Of a DNA stretch of 64,000 nt, positions 22,736 to 34,260 are shown one piece after another. The DNA lies in contig NC_030382.2 in assembly GCF_001625215.2 (NCBI RefSeq), positions 35,140,610 through 35,204,609 on the forward strand. The letters are read 5' to 3'. The position numbers were made by a program, and so were the translations under genes. The stretch is from Daucus carota subsp. sativus. Taxonomy: Eukaryota > Streptophyta > Magnoliopsida > Apiales > Apiaceae. The notes beneath the pieces were generated by a model. The model made no database searches. It was not told where the DNA came from and saw only the letters and a program-made list of their open reading frames with translations. Every line of letters begins with the position of its first letter. Position 1 is the first letter of the stretch.

Positions 22736-24439
22736 ATTATCTATATATGATTATATTATATAATAATTTATACTTTATGTTGACTTAAATACATGTATTT
22801 ATTTTGCTAAATTGTTGAAGTAAATTCAACACAGTTTTGCAGTAGTATATAACTATTTATATGACTCCAGAGTCCAGAATCCAGATGAAGTTACAATTGT
22901 GTGAATAAGAGCTAAAATTCAACTTGTTCCTGTTTAAATGGCAAAATGGTACAGCTGATAAGTGCCTACTTTTTCTTCAGACCCACATAAATTTCAAACT
23001 CTATTAAAAACCTGCAGCTCAATTGTCAAATCAACAAGACTTTTCTTCACATTGTACACTGTTTTATAGATAAATGCAAGTCCTCTTTCAAAATCCCAGA
23101 AGTAACTTTTTCATCAACTACTAGCACTGGGATTCATAGTTGATGTCCTGGACCAAGAAAAACAAAGTGATTTAAAGTACCATTTTATTGATACCAACTA
23201 CCAAGTACAGTAACACAGTATTACAAAGATTCCCGATTTATTGAAAAATTCCCGTGTAATTTCTAAAAATTATTTTAATGATTTACTGCTTACATTTCAG
23301 TTTGACTAAAAATTCCTGATTTATCAAAAAAATCTCCGATAAATTTTCGATAAATCCTGAATCGTTAGGTCAACCGATTATTCTGATTTCCGATTTCTAC
23401 GAACATGATATCAACTTGTAATATTGCAGCCATCAGCAACAGTTTGCCAAAAACATATGAATATTAATTTGCAATTACAATATACAGTTGTAATTTGTAC
23501 TCTATTTTTGATGAATAATGGAGGGAGGTTTAGTGTCTGTACCAGAACAATGAAAATTTTAAATATGGAATGAAGAGACAGTAGGTGGAAGAAGATATGG
23601 ACCATCCAGTACACTGACACATACTGCCTTGCTAGTGAATCTGCTCAGCAGTGCCACTTCCCCTTCTTTATTGTCAACTGATCAGTGCTTAAGTGCATAA
23701 TCACTAGTGAATAAAGATACTAAAGCATAGAGCATAACTCAAAAAACTTCTGGTATGTTATTTTCGTTTTCGTATAATTTCATATAGTGGTGTTTAGCGT
23801 GCAATGGTCAAGTATCTACTACAATGCTTTGCACCGTGAAAACAGGTTCTTCATGAAATCAGGGGTAAAAATAAAGGCAAGAGAACACACATCAGAAACT
23901 GTTTTAGACCCTGTTGATGCGGGTGTGCACTGGGTACGACCTCTCGGCATTGCAGATTCTATGTTTAGACATATTGCATTCTTATCGGTCATCAAACTAT
24001 TGAATATGACTTTTTGCCTATAATTGGCTTGTAATGAATTAAAATGTGTGTTGCAGATGCGAAGAAAATGAGCTAAAGAAAAGAATTAGCATTTTATTTC
24101 ATCAAACTCAACATCAGTATTTCATTTCACCCCGCAGAACCCAATACAGATACACATATAAGAGGACTGATTAGTTATTAGAGTAGAATCGACTTTAAGT
24201 AGAACTGAAACAAAAATCAGGAACAGGAGAAAAAATTTGATCAATTGGCACCTTATGGGGTGAAAACTAAGCTACTAGAGACAAGCAAAAAGAAATGACT
24301 AATTGCTTTGCAGAAAAAAAAAAGAAGAAAAGAAATGACTAATCGCACCTTAAGAATCGGAATAAGCAGTGTAGATGAACTTAGACATTAAGAAAGCCGT
24401 CATCACTGATGCTCTGTGTTAACGGTTTTCCTGCCAAGA
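22736..24439. other. Intergenic, nothing certain
   Basis: AT-rich, with a small repeat of ATTCCCGATTTAT/AATTCCTGATTTAT near 23229-23320. An open stretch at 23787-24020 reads with near-genic codon use (DPVDAGVHWVRPLG) but matches nothing I recognise; it may be a relic exon. Confidence 0.35.
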
Positions 24440-25250
24440 GTCCATCGAATTTAGGGGAAATATGAAAATGTCAAATTACGCCACCAACTACTCTTGCTCC
24501 ACATATAACTGCTCTACCCATTGGGGAAGCATCTCGCGCTCACTAGTAAAGCAGGGGATCTGCCACTTCTCCGCAGCCCAAATGAAGCTGCGGACATCCC
24601 ATTCTTTAGGTCTGGAAGTGAAAAATCAACAAGATAATCTTTTTCCCTAACTACAATCTTTTGAGGCATGTGGCAGCGAAACCTCTTTTTCATCTTTAAT
24701 ATCTTCAGCAATCTTATTAATCAATTGCAATATTCATCAAAACCAGGGAAGCCACTTAGAATGAGCTCCAGCATTGTCTTTTTCGATTTTTACAAACAAA
24801 CTGCTCACAAAGAGTATAATCAAGTCCAATGGCTTAATCCCCTCAACATCGATACAGTTTGTGTCTGCAGATGCATCGAGCAAGACGTTTACAACCTCAA
24901 CCACATTAGCAGATCCACCAACAACATCAAAGTGAAGGTCGGTAGCAGCATCAGAACCACAAGCGCTCTCTCTATATATATATCAACGTCATCCGATTCA
25001 ATTACATACATAGAAACAATCATAAGACATGTCTTCTCCTCAAGCCTACCCTGCTTCCATACCAAAGCTCAAACCCATCAACATCAAGAGTTTCTAATTC
25101 TACCGCGGAACTAAACCAATCAAGTCATCTGTGGCAGCTAACTCGAGCAATTTTAAAGATTCACCCACACCCCTTTCCTGTCCAAGAAATCCACCAATCT
25201 ACATGATTAACCACAAGCAGACCTATCTCCTTACAAACTTACTCTCTGAT
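24440..25250 (-). pseudogene. Broken duplicate of the ankyrin-CCCH zinc-finger gene
   Basis: Minus-strand sequence is a diverged copy of 28150-29800. From 25250 downward it matches the 5' leader and N-terminus, the ankyrin region (words matching CATTAGCAGATCCACCAACA in both), the VDFSLP segment near 24630, and then jumps to the 3' flank (CTCTACCCATTG-GGAAGCATCTC at 24514 and 28191). The tandem zinc fingers and the C-terminal third are missing, a deletion of roughly 0.9 kb relative to the intact gene. Frameshifts and stops break what remains. It arose by local duplication of about 1.6 kb including both flanks, so it is a DNA duplicate, not a retrocopy. Confidence 0.85.
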
Positions 25251-25623
25251 TCCACAAATTAAAATAACAAAAACATCACAAAAAAAAGGAACAAGAAAAC
25301 CCCCCTATAAACACAAAAACAAAACTCAAGAATTGTCACAATTATAACAAGACACTTAATAAAGACTCAACTTCAAGACTTACTTATCACAAAGAGTGAT
25401 TGTGTATGTATGTTGCTTTGAAACTCAAGAATCTATTTGAACATACCTAAATTGCTTAATTCAATTGAGGCCCTTCCAAGAAAACCGATAAAGTGCAGAA
25501 CCCACTATTTTTTTCCTAGAAGTGATGGCCAAGGGTTTTTTTCCTAGCAGTCTCCATTTTTGAGTATGAATGAGATGAATCCTAATTATTATTTTTTGTT
25601 TATTAAGTTTAACTATACTGATA
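25251..25623. other. Intergenic, continuation of the duplicated leader
   Basis: 25251-25480 still resembles the 5' flank of the intact zinc-finger gene (for example ATCACAAAGAGTG at 25387 and 30095). The rest shows nothing. Confidence 0.4.
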
Positions 25624-25626
25624 TAA

Positions 25627-25899
25627 GACCATCTCTGATCATAATTTTATAAATAAAGCAACTTCATCTTCATTTTCACCTTTTTCACTTTATATTTTTA
25701 TTCCATCTCCAACCATTACTTCATTTTATAAATAAAGCAATTTGTGCTTTATCTTCAAGTTCAACTTCATATATAGAGTAGGATAGTGCATGACTTTATA
25801 TATAAAGATAAAGTAATGGATGATTGGAGATGGATTACTCTATTTATAAAGTTAAAAGTGAAGAAATATAAAGTTTAGAGTGATGGTTGGAGATGCCCT
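25627..25899. mobile_element. Tourist-like MITE (PIF/Harbinger)
   Basis: A 273-base element with ends GACCATCTCTGATCAT and GATGGTTGGAGATGCCC, flanked by TAA at 25624-25626 and 25900-25902. The termini resemble those of the PIF element ending at 18805, so that family may have mobilised it. The body is full of TTTATAAATAAAG and its complement. Confidence 0.75.
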
Positions 25900-25902
25900 A
25901 AG

Positions 25903-26420
25903 AGATCATCTTCTGCTCTATGAAATAAGTAAATTCAGGCTCTTATGAACATTATAATATGGGAACTTAAATAAGGAACAATCCCAACTTCATATAATAA
26001 AAACATAGAAGCACATCACTGACCAAAGATTATCTTTCCTTTTGCTTGGCCTTGGGATCCTGCTAGAATTGGTTTCTTGGATCGGCATGGCCTTGCCACA
26101 ACCTGTGGCCTTGTCACGGCATAGCTATTCCCACCTCACACCCCCTTTCCTTGGCTCCGCCTACGTCTATAACATCAGTTGGTGTAAATTTGGTACAGAT
26201 GAGTTAGATTCAAATTTTGTGTACACACAAATGGCAGGCACGCAATAATTAATATATCGGGTGAAAGCTACATAACAAATCTTTTACCTTCGAACTTCTG
26301 AAATTCTTCAACACGAGATGTAACAAATGAAATGCAAGATAAGAGTAAGCTTATGATGTCTTGGATAAAAATTTCAAATCAAGGATTAAGTAAACTCATT
26401 ACAAATGCTGAGATACAAAC
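25903..26420. other. 3' flank of the carboxylesterase gene
   Basis: 26040-26250 is GC-richer than its surroundings and has one open frame without family resemblance. The last 100 bases before 26421 are probably 3' UTR. Confidence 0.35.
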
Positions 26421-27371
26421 TCAAATTCTTTTACCCTCATTCACAAAAGATGCGATGGACTTAACTAAGGACTTAGCTTTGTCAGTCGTAGGATCATAGA
26501 TATGAAAAAGATGATCCTCATCTTTAGTCTCTACAACTTCAACTTCTCCGCCCCAACCAATTCTTTCCAGCAACTCTTTATAATACAGTCCCCAGTGCTT
26601 CAAAGCCTCTCTCTCAGCCACCAAAATTATCATTCTCCTGCAGCCAAACGTATAAGTCCTCGGATCCGGGCTTATCAAAGGGTCATCTAACCCGCTACTA
26701 GACGGATTGACACAAAGCCACAACTTCTCCGCAAAAGCTCTGGTTCCCGGGAGAATAACCTGGCCAGGCCCTGCTTCTTTACCCCAAAAAAACGAATGCA
26801 CCAAAACAATCCCCGTGAAATTCAAACCAGCTGGACTCTCCGAGCCAGCCCGAACAGCCATGTTGTGTGCTATATTAGCACCCGCACTGTCACCACCGAG
26901 GAAAAAACTCTGAAAATCAGCGTAAATATTTATCCACGGCTCCTGACCGTTTCTTGAGGCATGAGATGCAATCCATTGTACCGCAGCCCATGAGTCTTCA
27001 TACGCGATTGGCAGGGGATGCTCTGGAACTCTTCGATAGTCTACTGAGACAATAACTATATTAGCTTGCGCTGCAAGGTTGTTGAGGTGAGTGTGATAGA
27101 GAGGTGAGAAAGCGGTGTCAACTACGAAACATCCTCCGTGAAAATAAACTAGAAGTGGAAGCTTGTGAGCCTTGTCAGCGGAATTTGGCAGGTAGATTCT
27201 TGCGGAAACGCCGGAGATTGAATTTACAGTGACATCCTTGGACTCGACGCCTGTGGTTGGATCTAGTGATGCGGGGACAATATCGTTTCCTGACAATCGC
27301 TCAGTCCGGCCATCTTTGAAAACACGAAACAGAGGGGAGAAGTCGTAGAGTATCTCATCTGGAGAATCCAT
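26421..27371 (-). CDS. Carboxylesterase, CXE family (alpha/beta hydrolase 3)
   Basis: A single-exon gene of 316 residues, a normal length for plant CXE hydrolases (relatives include 2-hydroxyisoflavanone dehydratase and the GID1 gibberellin receptors). It would hydrolyse small esters in the cytosol; the substrate is unknown. Visible motifs are the oxyanion box HGGC at 78-81 (normally HGGG), YRRVPEHPLP at 112-121, the nucleophile elbow GDSAG with Ser162, and DEDHLFH with catalytic His287. The segment VAEREALKHWG (251-261) aligns with the family motif VA-K/R-D-xL, so the usual triad Asp is Glu255. No signal peptide is seen. Serine and histidine are kept, so it is likely an active or weakly active esterase rather than a receptor. 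Confidence 0.92.
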   Translation of the reverse strand: MDSPDEILYDFSPLFRVFKDGRTERLSGNDIVPASLDPTTGVESKDVTVNSISGVSARIYLPNSADKAHKLPLLVYFHGGCFVVDTAFSPLYHTHLNNLAAQANIVIVSVDYRRVPEHPLPIAYEDSWAAVQWIASHASRNGQEPWINIYADFQSFFLGGDSAGANIAHNMAVRAGSESPAGLNFTGIVLVHSFFWGKEAGPGQVILPGTRAFAEKLWLCVNPSSSGLDDPLISPDPRTYTFGCRRMIILVAEREALKHWGLYYKELLERIGWGGEVEVVETKDEDHLFHIYDPTTDKAKSLVKSIASFVNEGKRI

Positions 27372-28255
27372 GTGATTTGCAGTTGGAACCTGGTATTGAA
27401 AACTTAATTAAGCAGAGAAACCAAACTTGATAGGCTGCAGATAAAGGATCTGGTCCCTGACAATCGCTTTCTACAACAATTTATCCGCGGTTTATGTGAA
27501 TGCAGGGGACCACATAACTTATTCGTGCTATATACACACACTCAAAGATTTCTATTTATCAGCTATAAAAAGGTGTGGAAATTTTGTTGCCGGAAATCGA
27601 TTGTCAAGGGTCAACTCCAATTGATAAGATGCTAGGATGGAGTGATGAAAGACTAAACTTGTGTAATGAAATATTATAGTCAACAGCATGTGCTCATAAG
27701 TTTTATATAGAAATATTTAATGAATCGAAAAAATTAATTCTTGATGACCATAGAATAGAATCTCCTCTTTTGTCATCAATGGTAATCATGAAAACTTGTG
27801 AAATAATGGTCTTATGCAATCCAAACACACATATCCAGATAGTAACCAAGAACCTTATCTTCTGACAGAAAAGAAGAAAAACAAAAAACTAAGATCCTTA
27901 TCTTGTTGATAGTATTAGTAACATGAAAGCAAGTTTCACCAACCAGCTTCCTTGTCTTCATTGTCTAAGCAATCGAAAAATTCACATACATACACACATA
28001 AGTACCCACCTTACCACCATCATGCAACAAAATATGAGAATCATAACCATAAGTATATAATCTGCACTCTTAAAATTTATAAGCAAAATCTGATGGAAAA
28101 ATATTGATAAAATCGGAGGAGACCTCTGTAACATAAAAAGGCTCAAAGTTGCGTCGCGTCACTGACTGCTCTTGCTCCATATAAAAGTGCTCTACCCATT
28201 GTGGAAGCATCTCTGAACCTCCAGTCTTATAATGACACTGCTACTCCTCAATGCC
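27372..28255. other. Carboxylesterase promoter side and zinc-finger gene 3' flank
   Basis: Intergenic between two minus-strand genes. The segment at 28150-28255 is the 3' part of the zinc-finger gene and is repeated at 24470-24560. No other feature. Confidence 0.45.
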
Positions 28256-29746
28256 CTAGTGATCAGTTTTTGTTGCTGGGAAATTCTTGAAGTTAGACCA
28301 AGAATCACGGTCACTATTAAAGGAGGGCAATGATATCCCATCAAAACAATGTAACTGGGGTGTCCCTGCATCAACGGAGTGTCCCTTTGAGTAAGACATA
28401 ATTGCAGGATCATGAGACTTAAAAACATCATCCATCTTAGTCAGCTTCAATCCCAAAAATCTGCTAGGCTCCTCAGTTGCACAACTAGAGAAGGGATTGT
28501 TCCAAGAGGCTAGAGAACAGAGACCGAATAGTTCATCCAGGAGTTGCTGTTGGTGGCGACGATGACCCTCTTTACCAAAACGTTTAGCTTCCAATTTCAT
28601 ATCCTTAGCACTTAAAGTAGTTCTCAGTCTGCTGCCAGAGAGACCGAGGTTTGGGGAGGCAAAGTTACACTGGATTGGCCCCATTGATCCATCCATTGGA
28701 GTAGATTGACCAGAAGGGGGAATCATAACAGATGGCGAACCAATGGTAAGTGGGCTCATTGTCGAAAAATCTGAGGAATTGGCCCTAAATGATCTACGTG
28801 AAGGCACACCAGACCCTGTGGATGTATATGAAGGACGAAGCTCTTCATGTTTATGTGCAAAGAAGCAGACTTTACGGTTACAACCAATCTTATCCTTGCA
28901 CAGACGGGTACGATACTGGGCAGGATGAAGCCAGCACTCAAAAATTCCATGTGCATACATACAAGTGTCTCTCTGGGGACAAGTCCCCTTTCGGAACTCA
29001 GGACAAGGAACACAACTATAATGGAACGTGCGTGGATCACGCCTCTTTGCATATTCACCAGGGTGGGCAAATGGACACTCTGTCCAGTCATGAGAGTAAG
29101 CTCTCAAACAAGGCTTTATCTTGAACGTATACATTCTAAACTCATCCGACACGTACATCTTATTATTTATGCCTGGAAGCGAAAAATCAACAAAATAATC
29201 TCTTCCCTCTCTGATGTCTTCAGTAATCTTATTACTCAAATTACAAGCCTTATCAAAACCAGGGTAGCCATTTAGCATGAGCTGCAACACCTTCTTTCTC
29301 GAATCATACAAAGAGCTGACAAAGGGTATAATCAGGTCGAAAGGCCTATTTCCCCCAACATCAAAACAGTTTACATTGGCAGATGCATCAAGCAAGAGGC
29401 TGACAACCTCAACCACATTAGCAGATCCACCAACAACAGCACAATGAAGGGCAGTCGCAGCATCAGAACCACAAGCTCTATTAACATTAACATTGCCTGT
29501 TTCAAGTATATATATTAAGACCTGTTTGCTGCCAAACATGGAAGCAACCATAAGCGGTGTCCTCTCCTCCAGCCCTATTTTCTTCGAGCCTAACCTTCTT
29601 CCATACCAAAGTCCACCCCCATCAACATCAACACCTTCTTCCACCACCGTCCTAAAACCAATCAAGTCATCTGACGCAGCTAATTCAAGCAAAACCGAAG
29701 ATTCAGCCACACTCCTCTCCTGTCCCGGAAATTTACCAACCCCCAT
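28256..29746 (-). CDS. Ankyrin-repeat tandem CCCH zinc-finger protein (plant RR-TZF type)
   Basis: A single exon of 496 residues from the ATG at 29746. The frame stays open upstream to 29836 but without another ATG. Two ankyrin repeats lie at about 60-140 (ERTPLMVASMFGS; ATALHCAVVGGSANVV). The arginine-rich part has a partial CH finger (C213, C224, H228). The tandem fingers are C248-x7-C256-x5-C262-x3-H266 and C283-x5-C289-x4-C294-x3-H298, the spacing of plant RR-TZF proteins such as AtC3H29/47/66. Family members shuttle between nucleus and cytoplasmic granules and act in RNA turnover and stress responses. The C-terminal 180 residues are Ser/Pro rich and disordered. It is somewhat shorter than many relatives. 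A broken copy lies at 24440-25250. Confidence 0.93.
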   Translation of the reverse strand: MGVGKFPGQERSVAESSVLLELAASDDLIGFRTVVEEGVDVDGGGLWYGRRLGSKKIGLEERTPLMVASMFGSKQVLIYILETGNVNVNRACGSDAATALHCAVVGGSANVVEVVSLLLDASANVNCFDVGGNRPFDLIIPFVSSLYDSRKKVLQLMLNGYPGFDKACNLSNKITEDIREGRDYFVDFSLPGINNKMYVSDEFRMYTFKIKPCLRAYSHDWTECPFAHPGEYAKRRDPRTFHYSCVPCPEFRKGTCPQRDTCMYAHGIFECWLHPAQYRTRLCKDKIGCNRKVCFFAHKHEELRPSYTSTGSGVPSRRSFRANSSDFSTMSPLTIGSPSVMIPPSGQSTPMDGSMGPIQCNFASPNLGLSGSRLRTTLSAKDMKLEAKRFGKEGHRRHQQQLLDELFGLCSLASWNNPFSSCATEEPSRFLGLKLTKMDDVFKSHDPAIMSYSKGHSVDAGTPQLHCFDGISLPSFNSDRDSWSNFKNFPATKTDH

Positions 29747-29836
29747 GATTGAACCACAAGCCAACCTATCTCCCTGCAAACTGTCCTCTCTAATATACAA
29801 ATTAACACAACAAAAACATAAAAAAAGAAAAAACAC

Positions 29837-31120
29837 TTAACTCTCAAGAGTAATCACTAATCACAATTCACAACTAGTCATAGAAGCTCAAAATGACAAC
29901 TCAGAACAAACTGTTTGATCAATGCCCAGCTTAGAGTTGATCAAGAACCATCAAGAAAGTATATGTAACATACAGATAACACAACCCATGAATGCAACCA
30001 CCATAAGTCAAAATCTTTGATGATCTTTGATAGTTTCTTGAATATACTCAAACATAAAAATTTAAAAAAAAAAAAAAAAAACCCTTCAAGAATATCACAA
30101 AGAGTGTGTTTCTCTGTGTGTATTACATTGAAAAATTCAACAAATGTGTGAGCATGCATACCTTGATAGTTTAAACTAGTTGGAAACTCTTTGATGAAAT
30201 GCAAAATTTAATACTTTTTTGCTCTACTTGAAATGCAGGTCCCGGGGTTTTAAGTAAGCTTTGAAAAGTGACACTTTTTGTTTGCGCTCCCTCTGTTCTG
30301 TTTTTTCGAGTCAAAAAACACTATCAGGAGCCTCATGTTTCCATTTTTAGTGGCAATCAAATTAAGTGCGATCGAAATTCCAATTTTGAGTTTCTAATTG
30401 AAAAATATTCAAGGAAAGAAAAGTCTGTAGAAGATAATTGACAGTAGAAGAAAATCAGTTTGTTGAAGAAAATCTAACACATTGTTTTTTAATTTGTTTG
30501 TATCATGTATATGATGATACGATGAAACTATAAACTTGATGCTCATATTCTTCTTAAATATATTTGAAAGAATATGTACAAATTTATTGTATTATGCACG
30601 TGATCGATATGATATCTATGAAATTGATATTGATCTATCTAATGAATCTAAAAAAATTGATTCCTATTTCAATATGAATAAAATCGTGTGCTTATATATA
30701 AAAAAAATTGATTTGTTTGGAATAGAAACCCAATTCACTCAAAAAAAATGTCCCATAAGCAACAAATGAATGTATTGAAACTTCCATCCAAATATTACAA
30801 TGACAAAAGTGGTTACTTAAAAATTTCATCCAAAGGTTACGATGACAAAGGTGGTTTAGTTAGAATGAGAACTCTTCACTGACACAAATGAATGTATTGA
30901 AAAATGTATTGAAACTTCAATCCAGCTCTTACAATAACAAGGATGAGAACCCTTCACCGACACCATCCCCTTGCACCTTCGCCATCAATCCAACTGTTAC
31001 ACCTTCGCCATCAATCCAACTGTTACAATAACAAGAATGAGAACCCTTCACTACACCATCCTCTTATACTTTCCCCATCTCCGTATAACAAAAAACCGAC
31101 GACTAATCACCGATTCTCAA
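29837..31120. other. Intergenic with a small tandem repeat
   Basis: 29837-30230 is probably 5' leader and promoter of the zinc-finger gene, with an A run at 30061-30080. At 30974-31025 a 26-base unit, CACCTTCGCCATCAATCC and onward, is duplicated head to tail. Related TGAATGTATTGAAACTTC words occur at 30768 and 30890-30920. No gene seen. Confidence 0.5.
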
Positions 31121-33005
31121 TTAGTTCTGATTCCTCATTTGGATGAACCAGATCCATAACATCAAAATGGATGATAAAACAAATGGTGTAGCAAGAATTA
31201 AAACCGGAGAAACCGAAGGCACCACTTGAACATCATCAGGTGAATTATTAGCATACATAACCGCATTTGCTCCTGTTTTGGCCAACACATTCCCCATCTC
31301 CCCTTGACCCCAGATGAACAATGTTGATAATATTTCCAGCTGAAAATGGCATCCATATGTTTCCGACGGATCTTCCATGGTTATTTTCCCGAATCCATTA
31401 AAATAGCATGCACCGTCAACCTGACTTTTGCTTTGATAGTAAACGTTGAATGCATACGACACATTACCTTCGAATGTCAGATTGCTGTAGGATGCTCCGT
31501 AATATAATTTTGAACAATCGTTCTTTTCACAGGCTCGCTCAAATTGTTTCAGGATGAGGGATGTGCGGTTTCTTGCGTTCAGCTTTGCATCTGTGTTGAG
31601 AACGCACCATCTTCTAGGCATGGACACCACACCTTCTGCAGGTACTAGCTTTGCATCTGGACGACCTTTCATTGTCAAATCTAGAGAGAACTTGGGCTGA
31701 CCTTTGTAATCGTAGATTCCATAATGTCGAATGGAGGGACCATATGCGCTCATATCTTTGGCGTTTTCGTCGTTTAGATTGTAAATGTAGGCTTCTATGG
31801 GTACTCCACGATGAAGTGGTGTCCCTTCGTTGTTGGCAATTTTCTTGAGGAAACCGACATAGAATCTTTGTGCAGTGGAGACATTAGCATAGACATGTCC
31901 ATCTGTTGGCCACCCCACTTGAGTCACAATCAGCCTCAAGTTGCCGAATCCATATTTTCTTAGAGCCGAAACGAATGAGTCGTATACGAAATCAAATACA
32001 TTGGTATAGACATTCGGTCCGTCTTGAATTCTGAAAGTGCTATTGTTGTCGAAGAAAGCAAATTCAAGAGGAAAACCATTCTGCAATATACTTGTGTGTG
32101 GATATATGTTCACTGCATAAGGGGAACCTGATGAATTTAGGATTTTTAGTATGTTGAGCATTCGTTGCCTCACGACGCCATTGAAATCAGCTTGGGATGG
32201 TCTTTTTATACCGGATATGAGAACATCTGGAGCATGAGGAATGCTTACTTTTATTTGGTTATAAGGGCTTGGCTGATACCGAATACATTCAGTAACATGG
32301 TGGAGTGCCGTGTCAAAATCATTCTGAAATGACGCTGTAACGTTTGATGTAATGGTGTAAGGTTCATTTCCAATCATGAAATACCTGCAAAAGATAAAAT
32401 GTACTCATTATAATTACCAATGCACATGTGCATTCCGCAGCTTGCATTTATCATACAACCAGTAATTCTAACAAATCATAATCTGAACCAAAATAAAAAC
32501 ATATTCAGTGTGCAAGCAGAAGTGAGGAGGAAATTAAGATGTAAGATGTAAACAGAGAGGCTCTTCATCTAAACTTTAGAAACATAAATAGCACACTAAC
32601 GGTAATAAAACAGAGGCATAAGAACAACATACAAAAGAAGGGAGACGGTAAATATACTTACTTAACGTTGACATCATGATCTTTATACAACTGAGTGACA
32701 TTTTTCTTAACGAAAGCTATAGCGTTACTTTGGTTATTGACCATAATCACTTCAGGAATGGGTAGTGTGACCATCAATTCCAAATTAGAGCCAGTAAAAG
32801 CTTTTGCTACATTTTCATAAAAACTGTGAAGCTTCACCTTCCGCACACCGTCTGACAAAAGCATATCAACCACATTGGATGGGAGCAATCTCAGTCGAGA
32901 TTGTCTTCCCCAGTTAACCCCAACATCATTTGCCACCACACCATTTATATTAACAACCATAATTAAACTTGTGATCACCACAAGGATGACCACAAGCCTC
33001 CCCAT
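31121..33005 (-). CDS. GH17 endo-1,3-beta-glucanase-like protein with X8 domain
   Basis: Two exons, 33005-32662 and 32384-31121, join to 535 residues (GT-AG intron of 277 bases). A signal peptide lies at 1-25, then the GH17 barrel with the acid/base motif GNEP (Glu122) and the nucleophile motif, which here reads VTQVGWPTDG. The expected glutamate is Gln270 (codon CAA). A Cys-rich X8 (CBM43) domain covers about 374-468 (WCVLN...ACEKNDCS...GACYFNG). A hydrophobic tail at about 507-529 follows a short linker and probably signals GPI anchoring. Such proteins act on callose at the plasma membrane and plasmodesmata. With Gln at the nucleophile position, hydrolysis may be lost and the protein could bind rather than cut glucan. 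There are many N-glycosylation sites (NxS/T). Confidence 0.93.
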
Positions 33006-34260
33006 ATGGTTTAATCAAGTCGATGGGGATTGGAGAAGTTTAATTAATTTTGTCTTTGTCCAATGATTTGATCAAAGATATAGGTTTGTATTGGCTTCAT
33101 ATTGTTAATTATAGCATGTACAACTCATCCATCTACATATTGTTTAATTGTACATTAGTACAGCCAGCAAACTATATATAATAGTTGTTATTAAATTTAT
33201 CCATGACATGCTAATATTAGGCATAGCAAGACATAAAATGTTTTAACACATGAGGTTGTCCTTGTATTGTAGAAATATCCAAGATATTTTTTCCTATTTT
33301 AGGTGTTTATAAGCTGATAAAAAAACTTCGATTATAGTATGTTTTAATTTTACAGATAAATAATGACATTCTATATATATAAGCGCACACTCAAATTGAA
33401 GGTGAATTCTATTTATGGTCATTAAAATCTGAGATACAACAGCTAGAAATATGATTCCCCATTGGCTAGTAGAGCATTGTATATATATATGCAAGCGAGC
33501 AGTAATACTTGTATAAGCTAACATTATAAATCATGCTGGCTATAATTTAAGCCTCAAATTTATTCAATAATTTCACAATAAAATCCAGACAAAAGTGGAA
33601 AAAGATAAACAAGACATCACCAATGTGACATACTTGCAGAGTCTAATGTGTGCACCTGTATGCCCGAATGACCAGGAATATCTTGAAACCGTGTATGCAA
33701 AACATATCTCAACACTTCCACTTTCCCTCCCATGGCTAGCAGACATCAGACCTTCTGCACAATACATAAGACTGCTACCAGCATAAGATCCTGCGGACGC
33801 CCAATCCAGAAGGAAAAGTACAAATTTATGAATATGAAACAGATAACGAAGTGTTTAAAAGAGCTCAAAAATTACAGGGTATAAATTGAGCTATCCAATT
33901 TCTGTCTACACTTTAACATAAAACAATTAATCACATATCGTGGACTCTGGAGGATATTAACTCAACATACATACAGAAGATTCTGGTTAAATAAACTGGA
34001 TATAAACATGAACATACAGACACAGGGTCCTTAGCAACAAATAACAAAGCTCTAAACTTATAAATTATCTAACTGGTACAAGCTAACACAATCGAACAAA
34101 AGATTTAACAATATAAGCAATTGAAAAGTAACTGCAAATCTTTGGAAGGTATTAAGAACGGAGAAACTGGCTCATCATTTACAAAATGTTGATTGGATTG
34201 TACATGTATTTTTCTCTGAAAACTGAAGATTATTATAGAGGTGCAATTGAAATGAAAATT
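33006..34260. other. Glucanase promoter and PLC 3' flank
   Basis: No gene recognised. 33860-33910 (AAAATTACAGG...CTATCCAATT) is repeated at 43366-43410 beyond the second PLC gene, so the PLC duplication included 3' flank. The last 100 bases are probably 3' UTR. Confidence 0.5.

Noticed and set aside
23787-24023. 78-codon frame as a gene
   Set aside because: Codon use looks partly genic, but there is no recognisable domain or splice partner; kept only as a note in the intergenic entry.
28789-29275. Plus-strand frames of 111 and 142 codons over the zinc-finger gene
   Set aside because: Antisense shadows of a clear CCCH/ankyrin coding frame.
29747-29836. N-terminal extension of the zinc-finger protein
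   Set aside because: The frame is open, but its first codon is GTG and no ATG occurs upstream of 29746; the matching region in the pseudogene looks like leader.
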